64,000 bases of DNA, from positions 1,240,001-1,304,000 of the forward strand of contig JADKBM010000016.1 in the NCBI GenBank assembly GCA_016715115.1, read 5' to 3'. This document shows positions 8,686 through 16,918 of the stretch, in pieces. How positions within the stretch are numbered: position 1 is the first letter of the stretch; each line of letters begins with the position of its first letter. The notes under the pieces are model-generated. The model was not told where the DNA came from and did not search any database. It saw only the letters and a list, made by a program, of their open reading frames with translations. Source of the DNA: Acidobacteriota bacterium (GTDB taxonomy: Bacteria > Acidobacteriota > Blastocatellia > Pyrinomonadales > Pyrinomonadaceae). Position numbers and translations under genes: made by a program.

Positions 8686-9605
8686 AGCAATTTCGGCAAG
8701 TAGATCACGAGTCCCGCCGCCAAGACCCACAGAAGCAAATTCAACATTGTCGGACGGTCGCGAAAAAGTATCTGGACCGGATCGCCGCCCGCCTCGCGCT
8801 TGTGTATCAGAAATAGATACCGAAAGACGCCGTAAACAACGAATGGGAGTGTCAGAAGCATCCCGCGCGAGCCGACGCGCTCGACCGTTTGTTCGGCGCG
8901 AGTATAAAGCGCATAGGTCAACACCGCCGCACCGGCACAAATGTTCATTATCGAATCGAGAAAGCCGATCGAGTAATCGCTCAAACTCCGCCGGTGGCTC
9001 TCGGCGGTCTCTGCGAGCAACACCAGTTCGTGGCGGCGCTTTCCGAAGCCGACCAGCAGCGCGACCATCGAGGTGCAGAGAACGAGCCATTCGGAAACGT
9101 CGACATTGATGATGATCGCACCGGAAATAGCGCGAAGCACGAACCCGGAAGCGATCAGGATCACGTCAAGGATCACAATGTCCTTCAACTTGATCGAGTA
9201 AGCAAGGCAAGTTGCGAGATAGACGCCGATGATGACGGCGAAACCGTGGCTCAACCAAAGCGCGCCGGCGGTCGCGGCGGCAAAGAGCAGGATCATCACG
9301 ATGCGCGCCAGATTCAGGTCGAGCGCGCCCGAGGCGAGCGGACGGTGCCGCTTGACCGGGTGTTCGCGGTCTTCCTTGATGTCGCAAAGATCGTTAAAAA
9401 GGTAAACGCCGCTGCTCGCGCAGGAAAAAAGCAGGAAACCGGCGAAACTGATCGCGACGTTGTGCGCATCGGTCAGCGACCTCGAGAATATCAATCCCGA
9501 AAAGACGAGAAGATTCTTGGACCATTCCATCGGACGCAGTTCGATCATCAGCGCCGTGAGCGTGGCGCGCAATCCTGATCTGACCTCGGTTCGAACTGTG
9601 CCCAT
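8682..9605 (-). CDS. UbiA-family prenyltransferase, decaprenyl-phosphate phosphoribosyltransferase-like
   Basis: The protein has 307 residues and about eight membrane helices. The first conserved Asp motif, NDLCD (residues 71-75), is followed by DREHPVKRHRPLASG, which matches the DPPR synthase branch of the UbiA family more than quinone-biosynthesis members. Such enzymes transfer phosphoribose from PRPP to polyprenyl phosphate, the first step toward a decaprenyl-phosphate arabinose-type donor. The surrounding surface-polysaccharide genes support a glycan role. The start at 9605 is uncertain; a second Met 19 residues later is possible. Confidence 0.8.
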   Translation of the reverse strand: MGTVRTEVRSGLRATLTALMIELRPMEWSKNLLVFSGLIFSRSLTDAHNVAISFAGFLLFSCASSGVYLFNDLCDIKEDREHPVKRHRPLASGALDLNLARIVMILLFAAATAGALWLSHGFAVIIGVYLATCLAYSIKLKDIVILDVILIASGFVLRAISGAIIINVDVSEWLVLCTSMVALLVGFGKRRHELVLLAETAESHRRSLSDYSIGFLDSIMNICAGAAVLTYALYTRAEQTVERVGSRGMLLTLPFVVYGVFRYLFLIHKREAGGDPVQILFRDRPTMLNLLLWVLAAGLVIYLPKLL

Positions 9606-9626
9606 CGTTCTTCACGCCTGAAGGCG

Positions 9627-10574
9627 TTACTCATACCTCACGCGCAGGTCGCGCTCCGACGCGACTCGGGCGTGTTCACGCATCGTCGTTACCGAAAAAC
9701 TATTGGTGTAGCTTTCGAGCATCTCGCTGACAAACTCCAGTTTCTTCTCGATCGCCAGATCCATAGCCGGAAAAAACTTGAGTTCGGGCGCGTCCTCGCC
9801 TGACAGGAAGTCGAGCGGATGAAGCAGCAGACTCGGTTCCGTCCCGGTTGCCTTGCACATTGCAAGCGCCGTTCTCCAGTAAGCGCGCGCCGCAAACTTC
9901 GAAAACGTCGAAAGATAGATCAGGTAACTCGCGTGGACCGGCGTTTTGAAAAGCGGAAGCGTCGTCACCGGAATTTCGGTGATCGATCGCTCGCCGATCT
10001 TCCATCTGTACGGCTTCAGGCTTTGAAACCCGTCGGAGAACTTCCCGAATAGTTTTTTTCGTTTCTCGCGCTCCTCGTCCGACATCTCGGGCGACCTGAA
10101 AAAATAGTAGGCACGCGCGAGCGGTGCGATGTATGTCGGGAGCGTCGAACAATCGTATTCGTATCCGCGCTCGGCGAGAACTTCGAGCACGGTCGGTGAG
10201 AGGCTGTATCCGGGACCGCGAAATCCTACCGGCCGAACACCGGCAACTGCTTCGAGCGCCGATTCCGTCTTCTCGAATTCTTCGATAAGTTCTTGTTTCG
10301 AATAAAGATGCAGCCACGGCTCGTGGCGAAAGCTGTGATTGCCGATCTCGTGCCCGGCCGCGGAGATCCGAGCCAGAGCCTCGCGATTTTTGTCGAGCGC
10401 CGCGTCCTGGCCGACGATGAAGAACGTGATTTTCAAATCGCGTTGTTTCAAAAACTCAAGTACCCGCGGAACGCACACGTCGAGATACGACGGGAAATTC
10501 TCCCACCCGGCGTCTCCGTGAGTTTTCATATAGGACCACTTGTTATCGAGGTCCAAACTTAAACTTGCAATCAT
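9627..10574 (-). CDS. Polysaccharide deacetylase (NodB/CE4 family)
   Basis: The protein has 315 residues. The start is the ATG at 10574, because the frame upstream of it is made of the inverted-repeat element at 10583-10640. The NodB motifs are recognisable: LSLDLDNKW near the N-terminus supplies the metal-binding Asp, GNHSFRHEP the two His, and GFRGPGYS the third motif. It would deacetylate a glycan or a lipid-linked sugar. No signal peptide is evident, which suggests a cytoplasmic or membrane-associated substrate. It is the second deacetylase in this locus; the other is fused to a glycosyltransferase. Confidence 0.85.
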   Translation of the reverse strand: MIASLSLDLDNKWSYMKTHGDAGWENFPSYLDVCVPRVLEFLKQRDLKITFFIVGQDAALDKNREALARISAAGHEIGNHSFRHEPWLHLYSKQELIEEFEKTESALEAVAGVRPVGFRGPGYSLSPTVLEVLAERGYEYDCSTLPTYIAPLARAYYFFRSPEMSDEEREKRKKLFGKFSDGFQSLKPYRWKIGERSITEIPVTTLPLFKTPVHASYLIYLSTFSKFAARAYWRTALAMCKATGTEPSLLLHPLDFLSGEDAPELKFFPAMDLAIEKKLEFVSEMLESYTNSFSVTTMREHARVASERDLRVRYE

Positions 10575-10582
10575 CTTTTGAG

Positions 10583-10640
10583 TTGCTCGGAGTTCCGCCT
10601 TCAGGCGGCCCGCACCTCCTGAAGTCGGAACTCCGAGCAA
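10583..10640. repeat. REP-like perfect inverted repeat overlapping the FAD-oxidoreductase stop
   Basis: Bases 10583-10597 are the exact reverse complement of 10626-10640 (15 bp). After one mismatch the stem continues for 7 bp (CTTCAGG/CCTGAAG) around a 12-base loop. The core word CTTCAGGCGG appears in degenerate form just after the UbiA gene as well (GCCTGAAGGC near 9617). The element encodes the last residues of the upstream oxidoreductase and lies directly before the deacetylase start. It could act as a transcript-stabilising or attenuating hairpin, or be a mobile palindromic repeat. Confidence 0.7.
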
Positions 10641-11974
10641 AACCTCTCCGCCAGTTGAATCGTCTCGTTCACGTTCAGCGTGCCGTTCGTGATCTGCGAC
10701 GAATTGACGATAAACAATCCGTCGAGCGATGTCGCGATCGGCGGCAGTTTCTCCGAATAATTCAAGATCGGCAGCGGAAAGACCTGCCGCACGCGAGAGA
10801 CCTTGAATTCGATGACGTCGCCGCGCGAAAAATGCGGATACATCCGCTCGAGCGCGGCGATGAAAGTCTCTTCGATCTCCGCGTCCGACCTTTCGAACAA
10901 TTCATCATCCGGCGCGACATACTTCGGCAGATAAACGAGCGCGTTTCCGCCAAACTCCTTTTTATCGACCAGGGCCGACATTTCGATAATGCCCGTAAAC
11001 GGCGTTTCATCGGTAATGTTCGTCACATAATACGGCGAGATCGATTTCTTCAACAAAGCCGAAGCGCAAACGATTCCCTGATATTCGACGCCTCTAAGTT
11101 TCGATTTCTCATCGCCGCTCAACTGCGGCGCGATCTTCGCGGCAACGTTCGACGGACAGGTAAGAATCACTTGAGAGAATCTCGGCATCGGAACATCGGA
11201 TTCCGGATCGTCGAGAGCGACGGTCCATTCGCCGGATTCCGATCTCCGAACTTCCGTAACCTTCGCGGCGAGTTTGATCTCGACTCCGCGTTCCCGCAGG
11301 ACCTGGCCGAAACGTTCAAGGACGCGGCCGTAACCGCCGCGGACGTAGCCGAACATTTCCCGTTTCAAACCTGAATTCCGCGCCGCGTACATCCGTTGGA
11401 TCGTCGCCCAGATGAATGCCGCGCTTGTTTCCTTGTAGGCCTCGCCGAGTTTTGCTTTAAGCAGCGGCCGCCACATCTTGTCGAACGTTTTGCGGCCGGA
11501 AAGCCGCGTCAGCCAATCTTCGACACTGACCTTTTCGAGGGCCTTCCAATCCTTCACCCGCGAGGCGAAAAAGATCGTCCCGCCGAGCCTTAATTTGCTG
11601 ACCGGCCCGAGCGGCGGAAAGCGGAGGAATTCAAGCGTGTTCGACATCGAATAGAGTTCGCCGCCGGTGTAAAACCCGGTCTTCGTCTCGACCCACTCAA
11701 ATTCATCTCCGAGACCGATCTCGCTTGCGATCTTCCGCGTAAACGAATCAGACAATAGGGTTACGTGATAATGCCGGTCCCAGACGACGTCGCCGATCCG
11801 CCACGCGCTCGCCAAACCGCCGATTTCCGGCGCCGCTTCGAGGACCGTTACGCGATGTCCCGCTTCGGACAACCGCAGTGCGGTCGTGAGACCCAGAAAA
11901 CCGGATCCCACGACCGCGATCGCGGATTCTTCAGTCTGGATTTGGGGCTTTTGTTCAACCATCAAAATCGGCAC
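10601..11974 (-). CDS. FAD-dependent oxidoreductase (protoporphyrinogen-oxidase / UDP-galactopyranose-mutase-like)
   Basis: The protein has 457 residues. A Rossmann dinucleotide site (VVGSGFLGLTTALRLSEAG, about residues 21-39) is followed by the acidic ribose-binding position and a GGLASAWR segment typical of amine-oxidase/phytoene-desaturase-type flavoproteins. The C-terminal FAD contact appears as LDGLFIVNSSQITNGTLNVN. Members of this group in polysaccharide loci oxidise or isomerise sugars or lipid carriers, but the substrate cannot be read from the sequence. The last residues are encoded inside an inverted-repeat element. The start is the ATG at 11974, or four residues later. Confidence 0.8.
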   Translation of the reverse strand: MPILMVEQKPQIQTEESAIAVVGSGFLGLTTALRLSEAGHRVTVLEAAPEIGGLASAWRIGDVVWDRHYHVTLLSDSFTRKIASEIGLGDEFEWVETKTGFYTGGELYSMSNTLEFLRFPPLGPVSKLRLGGTIFFASRVKDWKALEKVSVEDWLTRLSGRKTFDKMWRPLLKAKLGEAYKETSAAFIWATIQRMYAARNSGLKREMFGYVRGGYGRVLERFGQVLRERGVEIKLAAKVTEVRRSESGEWTVALDDPESDVPMPRFSQVILTCPSNVAAKIAPQLSGDEKSKLRGVEYQGIVCASALLKKSISPYYVTNITDETPFTGIIEMSALVDKKEFGGNALVYLPKYVAPDDELFERSDAEIEETFIAALERMYPHFSRGDVIEFKVSRVRQVFPLPILNYSEKLPPIATSLDGLFIVNSSQITNGTLNVNETIQLAERFCSEFRLQEVRAA

Positions 11975-11984
11975 CTGCCGGAAT

Positions 11985-12060
11985 AGTGCTTAGCTGATAG
12001 TTGAAAGCTGATAGTCGCGAATCGAACTATCAGCTTTCCACTATCCGCGATCTATTTCGA
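11985..12060. repeat. AGCTGATAG-word array with 12-bp hairpin
   Basis: The 90-base gap between the acetyltransferase stop and the oxidoreductase start holds direct copies of GCTGATAGT on the left and the reverse complement on the right. Bases 12004-12015 pair perfectly with 12026-12037 around a 10-base loop. It has the same mirrored layout as the larger arrays elsewhere in the window but different words. Confidence 0.65.
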
Positions 12061-12064
12061 AGGA

Positions 12065-12673
12065 TCACTCCTCTATTTCGCGCACCTTCTGGTCATCGAT
12101 CATATATTCGAGACCGCATTCGCAAGCCCTTTCAACTCGCTTCGAGTCGCCGTCGAACCTATGAAACAGTTGTCCGCATTTGCAGACGGCTCCGATCGAG
12201 CGCGCCGGACTGCCGATGACGAGATGAAAATCCGGCACCGATCTGGTGACGAGCGAGCCCATTCCAACCATCGCCCAGCGCCCGATTTCGAGATCGTTGC
12301 CGATCGTGCACCCGGCACCGATCGTCACGCCTTCACGAACGAGAGTCTTCAGCGTGTGCTCGTCAGGTTCGGACGGCCGCAGCGTTTTCAGGTCGGGAAA
12401 CGTCGCGCGCGGGAAACGGTCGTTGGTAAACGTGGTCGAGGCCGAGATCATCACGCCGTCTTCGATCGTCACCTCGGCGCAAATATAGACCATCGCGTTG
12501 ATCTTGACCCGATCGCCGATCCTCACGTCGTAGGCGATGTAAGATTTTTCACCGACGATGCATTGCTCGCCGATCGACGCACCGTGACGGATATGGACGT
12601 TGTCCCAAACGCTCGTGCCTTCGCCGATGGCGACGTTGTCTTCGATGATTGCTGTCGGATGAATTTTGGGCAT
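12065..12673 (-). CDS. Hexapeptide-repeat N-acetyltransferase, WbpD/WlbB-like
   Basis: The protein has 202 residues. The start is the ATG at 12673 (MPKIHPTAIIED); upstream codons belong to the repeat array. Left-handed beta-helix repeats (IGEGTSVWDNVHI onward) and a TFTNDRFPRA segment match UDP-2-acetamido-3-amino-glucuronate N-acetyltransferase. The C-terminus has two CxC pairs (CKC, CEC), a zinc-ribbon-like extension often seen in this group. It would acetylate the 3-amino group made by the aminotransferase encoded two genes upstream. The neighbours support this assignment. Confidence 0.85.
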   Translation of the reverse strand: MPKIHPTAIIEDNVAIGEGTSVWDNVHIRHGASIGEQCIVGEKSYIAYDVRIGDRVKINAMVYICAEVTIEDGVMISASTTFTNDRFPRATFPDLKTLRPSEPDEHTLKTLVREGVTIGAGCTIGNDLEIGRWAMVGMGSLVTRSVPDFHLVIGSPARSIGAVCKCGQLFHRFDGDSKRVERACECGLEYMIDDQKVREIEE

Positions 12674-12777
12674 TTCAATTTGGGATTGGGGATTTCGGAT
12701 TTGGGATTTCGGGATTGGGGATTGGGGATTTCGGGATTCCAATCGCAAATCACAAATCACAAATCCGAAATCCGAAA
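12674..12777. repeat. GATTT-word intergenic array with mirrored halves
   Basis: The complete 104-base gap, from the stop codon of the dehydrogenase to the start codon of the acetyltransferase, is made of 6-8-base words. The left half consists of GGGATT, TCGGATT and TGGGGATT words. The right half (from about 12739) consists of AATCGCAAATCACAAATC and AAATCCGAAATCC words, its reverse-complement sense. The transcript could fold on itself. The same word family occurs at 4525-4567 and 30065-30172. Confidence 0.8.
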
Positions 12778-13830
12778 CTATCTCGCCGCGACGTTGTTCA
12801 ACTCAATCACCGGCTGCCAGAGATTTTGCTTCAACGATTTGTACGCCGCTTCGATCACCTGAACCGAGGCAAGCGCGTCGGCGGGTTTGATCAGAAGATC
12901 TTCCCGTCCGCGAAGCGTTTTGGAGAAGTTCTCGATCTTGCCTTTGAAAGACGCTACCTTGTCGTAGCCGGAACCGAAAACCGTCCAGTCGGGCGACGAG
13001 TTGAGTTTGTACTTCGATTCTCGCCAACCGATGTGGAGCGTTCCGCCGTTTCCGTAAATGCTGATGAAATAGGGCAGTTCTTTATTGATGCCCCACGTCA
13101 GATCGACGCTCGCCGTAACTCCGTTTTTCGTTTTCGCGAACATCTTGACGTTCTCGTCGACCGCCAGGTCCTGCGTGCCGCCCGCATCGACGGCGAGAAC
13201 GGCGTCGATCGGACCGAGGAAATAACGGATGATGTCGACCGAATGCGTACCGTTGTCGATCAGCACGCCGCCGCCGGAGATCTCCGCATCGGAGTTCCAA
13301 CGTTTCGACATATCGACTTTCGCCGTAAACGCGTTCTCAAATTGGATCACGTCCCCGAGGATTCCCGAGGCGACTATCCCTTTGGCCTTGATGACGTCAT
13401 CGCAATATCGGAATTTCGACGCCATCGTGAACAGAACGTTCGATTTCTCTGCCGTCGAGATCATCGTTTCGGCTTCGGCAACGGTCAGGCACAGCGGTTT
13501 TTCGCACAAAACGGGGGTGCCGCGCTCGAGAAAATAACAGGCGATCTCCGGATGCGATTTCGGCGGCGTTGCGACGATCACCGCATCGAGCGTCTCGTTT
13601 CCGGCCAATGTTTTGTAATCATCGTAAGCCTTGCCGCCGGTGATTTCCGCCAGCGCCTGCGCGGCTTCCGAGCGTACGTCCGCAACCGCGACCAGTTCGC
13701 AGCACTCGCTTTGCGCAAACGCCTGCGCATATGCCTGAGCGATTCCGCCGGCGCCGATCAAGGCGAAGCGGAGACGCGGCGACACGGAGTCGCCGCGGTA
13801 TGTATCTTGTGTTTTCATCGGGTATTCCAT
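12778..13830 (-). CDS. Gfo/Idh/MocA-family dehydrogenase, WbpB/WlbA-like
   Basis: The protein has 350 residues. An N-terminal NAD(P) site (LIGAGGIAQAY, residues 24-34) is followed by the family signature EKPL (110-113), and the C-terminal half is the usual alpha/beta dimerisation domain with GGVLIDNGTHSVDI. In this gene context it most likely oxidises C3 of UDP-GlcNAc-uronate, making the keto-sugar that the DegT aminotransferase then aminates. A second ATG at 13818 has a slightly better upstream purine stretch and could be the true start. Confidence 0.85.
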   Translation of the reverse strand: MEYPMKTQDTYRGDSVSPRLRFALIGAGGIAQAYAQAFAQSECCELVAVADVRSEAAQALAEITGGKAYDDYKTLAGNETLDAVIVATPPKSHPEIACYFLERGTPVLCEKPLCLTVAEAETMISTAEKSNVLFTMASKFRYCDDVIKAKGIVASGILGDVIQFENAFTAKVDMSKRWNSDAEISGGGVLIDNGTHSVDIIRYFLGPIDAVLAVDAGGTQDLAVDENVKMFAKTKNGVTASVDLTWGINKELPYFISIYGNGGTLHIGWRESKYKLNSSPDWTVFGSGYDKVASFKGKIENFSKTLRGREDLLIKPADALASVQVIEAAYKSLKQNLWQPVIELNNVAAR

Positions 13831-13923
13831 TTTATCGATTCGGAAGTGATTCTGTCGCCCGAACCGGATTCCATCGCGCGTTCAAAAGCGGCCCGATGGC
13901 TCCGGTTATCGGCGACCTGCAAA

Positions 13924-15168
13924 TTACGCTTTCGGTGCATCAACGCGTCGTATTGACTCGACCGCTTCGCGGATCGAAGTCGCGAGGAATTCGATGTGAT
14001 GTTCGTCGTATCTTTCGTTGATCGGCAGAACGAGCACATCGTGCAAGCCCTTGATCGTTCCTTGAAAGTTATCGTCGTTGTAGTCGACCGCTTCGGGACG
14101 CGCCAGATTGAACGGGAAATGACTGTCGCCAAACGTGTTCTGATCGCGGAAAACCTGGCATTTGTAGGCCGGTTTAACGACATATCGCGGCGCCGAAGCG
14201 ACATCGTAAACCTTGAGGGCTTTTGCGAGTCCGACGGAACCGTCCTCGATCTTCGAATCATCGACCCGCAGACAGAACTTCCAATAGGTCATCGTCGCGT
14301 TCAGCGCCGGCTTGTACGACTCGATCCCGTCGATGTCGGCGATCTTCGCATCGAGCAGCGCCGCCATTTTTTGGCGTTGCGAAACTGAATGATCCAGTTT
14401 TTTCAGTTGTTCGTACGCGACCGCGGCCTGAAGTTCGGTCATTCGGTAGTTCAACGATGCAAAATAGTGGTCCGGATTGGCGTCGCCGTAGCCCCACGCT
14501 TTGTTGATGAAAAGGTACATACGGCGCGCGAGCGCTTCATCGTCGGTGACCACGATCCCGCCTTCGCCGGTCGTCATTTGCTTGCCCTGCTGAAACGAAA
14601 ACGCGCCGATCGTGCCGATCGTGCCGACGTTCTTGCCGTTGACGGTCGCGAGGAACGACTGAGCCGTGTCTTCGATGACAGGGATGCCCCGCGAATTCGC
14701 GAGTTCCATAATCGCGTCCATCTCGCACGGATTACCGAAAAGATGGGTGACAATGATCGCCTTCGTGCGGTCGCTCAAGACTCGTTCGATCGTTTCCGCG
14801 GTGACGTTCAGGGTCTTCGGATCGACGTCCGCAAAAACCGGGATCGCGCCCTGAAAGATGATTGGCGTCAACGCTCCCATATCGGTGATCGACGTCGTCA
14901 CGATCTCGTCGCCCGGATTCGGATTGATTGCGGCCACGGCGACGTGGACCGCTGCCGAACCGGAGTTGCACGCATACGCGAACTTAGCTCCGATCTTTTC
15001 CGCAAATGCCGTTTCGAGCATCTTGCCGTACTTTCCTTTGGTCGTGATCAACACGCCCGACTGCAGGACTTCGGTGATCGCTGCGATTTCCTCCGCGCCG
15101 AAGGTGCGGCCCGAAATATCCTGATCCGAGGGTAATTTGATCATCTCTTTTTCTGCTACCGGTGTCAT
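13924..15168 (-). CDS. DegT/DnrJ/EryC1/StrS-family sugar aminotransferase, WbpE-like
   Basis: This 414-residue PLP enzyme has the internal-aldimine Lys at 196 (SFQQGKQMTTGEGG) and the pyridine-binding Asp at 167 in VIEDTAQS. It would transfer an amino group to the C3 keto-sugar nucleotide produced by the Gfo/Idh protein. The length is normal for the family. The gap of about 90 bases before the next gene shows no array words. The protein is cytoplasmic. Confidence 0.88.
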   Translation of the reverse strand: MTPVAEKEMIKLPSDQDISGRTFGAEEIAAITEVLQSGVLITTKGKYGKMLETAFAEKIGAKFAYACNSGSAAVHVAVAAINPNPGDEIVTTSITDMGALTPIIFQGAIPVFADVDPKTLNVTAETIERVLSDRTKAIIVTHLFGNPCEMDAIMELANSRGIPVIEDTAQSFLATVNGKNVGTIGTIGAFSFQQGKQMTTGEGGIVVTDDEALARRMYLFINKAWGYGDANPDHYFASLNYRMTELQAAVAYEQLKKLDHSVSQRQKMAALLDAKIADIDGIESYKPALNATMTYWKFCLRVDDSKIEDGSVGLAKALKVYDVASAPRYVVKPAYKCQVFRDQNTFGDSHFPFNLARPEAVDYNDDNFQGTIKGLHDVLVLPINERYDEHHIEFLATSIREAVESIRRVDAPKA

Positions 15169-15219
15169 AGTTCAATAAAATATCCTTTTGATTAAAGATT
15201 GTTCTGAAGGGTTAAACGA

Positions 15220-16917
15220 CTATTTCGTGCGAGATTTCACGGAACTGTCGGAAATTTCGTCAATCGCTGGAGTTTTGATCGCAGACGGTTTCGATTTGAT
15301 ACGAATCTTGGCGAGGCGCGTCAGCAGACGCAGATGCCCGGCAATCGTTCGAGCCGTCTTCATTTTCGAAAATCCGAAAAGGCGAACCTCAAGAACCGCC
15401 GGATACTCGACGATCTTCCCGCCGGCGAGATCCAGACGGCCAAGCATTTCGGCGACGCCGAGAAATCCGTTTTCCTCAACCGGCAGATCGACGACCGCGG
15501 ACCGGCGATACACCCGGAAGCAACTGGTGTAAGTATCGAGCTTCGACCGCAGGGTTCGCCGATAAAGCCACGATGCGCCTTTCGACAGAAACAGACGCCA
15601 TCCCGGAACGTTCCGCACGGCGCCGTCGCGATGATACGGCGAGGCCGTGACGAGATCCGTATCTTCGGTCAGCAGCGGAATCATCCGGACGAGTTCGTGC
15701 GGGTCGTAAGTGCAGTCGCAGTCCATCGAACAGACGATCTCCGTTTCGGCGGTTCTCAGTCCGGTGAGAATTCCCGCCGCGACTCCCTGGTTTTTTTCGT
15801 GGCGCACGACAGTTACGTTTTCCTTTCCGCCAAACAGCTCTTCGAGTTTCTTAAGGGTTCCGTCGGTGCTTGCGTCGTCAACGAACAGGAACTTCGGCGC
15901 GTAGCCGGCATCGTTGAGCTTCGCCCCGACGCTGCGCAACGTGTTGGCGAGATACGGAAGCGAAGACTCCTCGTTATAACACGGCACGACGACGGTCACC
16001 GGATTCTCGGCGCCCGGCTCCGGAGTCTGAATCCGGATGGTTTCAACCGTTTCCATTTCCAGGGCGGAAACAACTGTTTCAGATTCGAGGCCGAGGTAAT
16101 CGGCCGCGGTCGTGAACGGATATTTCCGGAGATTCTCCTTGATTATCCATTCCATCTTGTCGAGTTTGCGGTAATGTCGAATACGGTTGTAGGTCGAAGC
16201 GGCCGAGATTCGCGGCTGTTCGGCGTCGAGCTCCCAGACGTGAAAGTACATAACGAACGGCTGATCGAAACCGGTGGTCCAATTGCGTACGGCGCGCCGC
16301 ATCAGCGTGTAGGGTATCTGCCGAAAGTAGTTCCCGCCGGCGATAGGCAGCAATCCGAGGCCGACGTTCGCGGTCGAATACGGAAACTCCCAGACCGCCC
16401 GCCCGCCGGTATGAACCTGATGCGCGAAACGTTGAGCGTCGTTATCGCGCCGGGACGGAAGAAACGACGCATCGTAAACGAAGCCCTCTTCGGACAGCAC
16501 GTCGAAGATCCACGAATCCTTCTGATAATTGAGCTTTTCGGCGCTCCTGTAGCCGATCACTTTTTGGCCGCCGGCGTTTTCGATCGTAAGGTTCGATTTG
16601 CGTAGGTCTTCACGAAACTCGTCGTTCGTCAGATTCTTCAATCCGCGATGATAGAATCCGCGGCTCGCTACCTCGTGCCCCCGCGAGGTGATCTCACGGA
16701 TCAGTTTCGGATTGCGTTCCGCGATCCAGCCAAGCACGAAAAACGTCGCGCGCGTCTCCAACTCGTCCAGAAGATCCAGCGTTTTCAGCGTATTGCGCTC
16801 ATATCGCGGATCGAAGTTCCCCCAGTTCCGGCGCTGGATCAGATTCTCGAACGCCCCGACGTGGAAATAATCCTCGACCAGTACGGTAAGCAGATTTTTC
16901 GGATGGGGCTGGGGCAT
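15220..16917 (-). CDS. Fusion of XrtA-type polysaccharide deacetylase (DUF3473) and family 2 glycosyltransferase
   Basis: The protein has 565 residues. The start is the ATG at 16917, one base beyond the epimerase stop at 16919. Residues 1 to about 290 are a NodB deacetylase of the exosortase-associated type: VEDYFHV near the start, RGHEVASRGFYHR for the His motif, and FHVWELDAEQPRI, which corresponds to the DUF3473 HPWE segment. Residues about 305-540 are a GT2 domain with VVVPCYNEESSLPYL, FVDDAST and SMDCDCTYDP. The two activities are normally separate proteins. The fusion suggests that deacetylation and glycosyl transfer act on the same lipid-linked or nascent glycan. No exosortase gene is visible in the window. 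Confidence 0.85.
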   Translation of the reverse strand: MPQPHPKNLLTVLVEDYFHVGAFENLIQRRNWGNFDPRYERNTLKTLDLLDELETRATFFVLGWIAERNPKLIREITSRGHEVASRGFYHRGLKNLTNDEFREDLRKSNLTIENAGGQKVIGYRSAEKLNYQKDSWIFDVLSEEGFVYDASFLPSRRDNDAQRFAHQVHTGGRAVWEFPYSTANVGLGLLPIAGGNYFRQIPYTLMRRAVRNWTTGFDQPFVMYFHVWELDAEQPRISAASTYNRIRHYRKLDKMEWIIKENLRKYPFTTAADYLGLESETVVSALEMETVETIRIQTPEPGAENPVTVVVPCYNEESSLPYLANTLRSVGAKLNDAGYAPKFLFVDDASTDGTLKKLEELFGGKENVTVVRHEKNQGVAAGILTGLRTAETEIVCSMDCDCTYDPHELVRMIPLLTEDTDLVTASPYHRDGAVRNVPGWRLFLSKGASWLYRRTLRSKLDTYTSCFRVYRRSAVVDLPVEENGFLGVAEMLGRLDLAGGKIVEYPAVLEVRLFGFSKMKTARTIAGHLRLLTRLAKIRIKSKPSAIKTPAIDEISDSSVKSRTK

Positions 16918-16918
16918 A

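Noticed and set aside
12649..13956. 435-residue plus-strand frame
   Set aside because: Antisense shadow of the repeat array and the Gfo/Idh gene; no recognisable domain.
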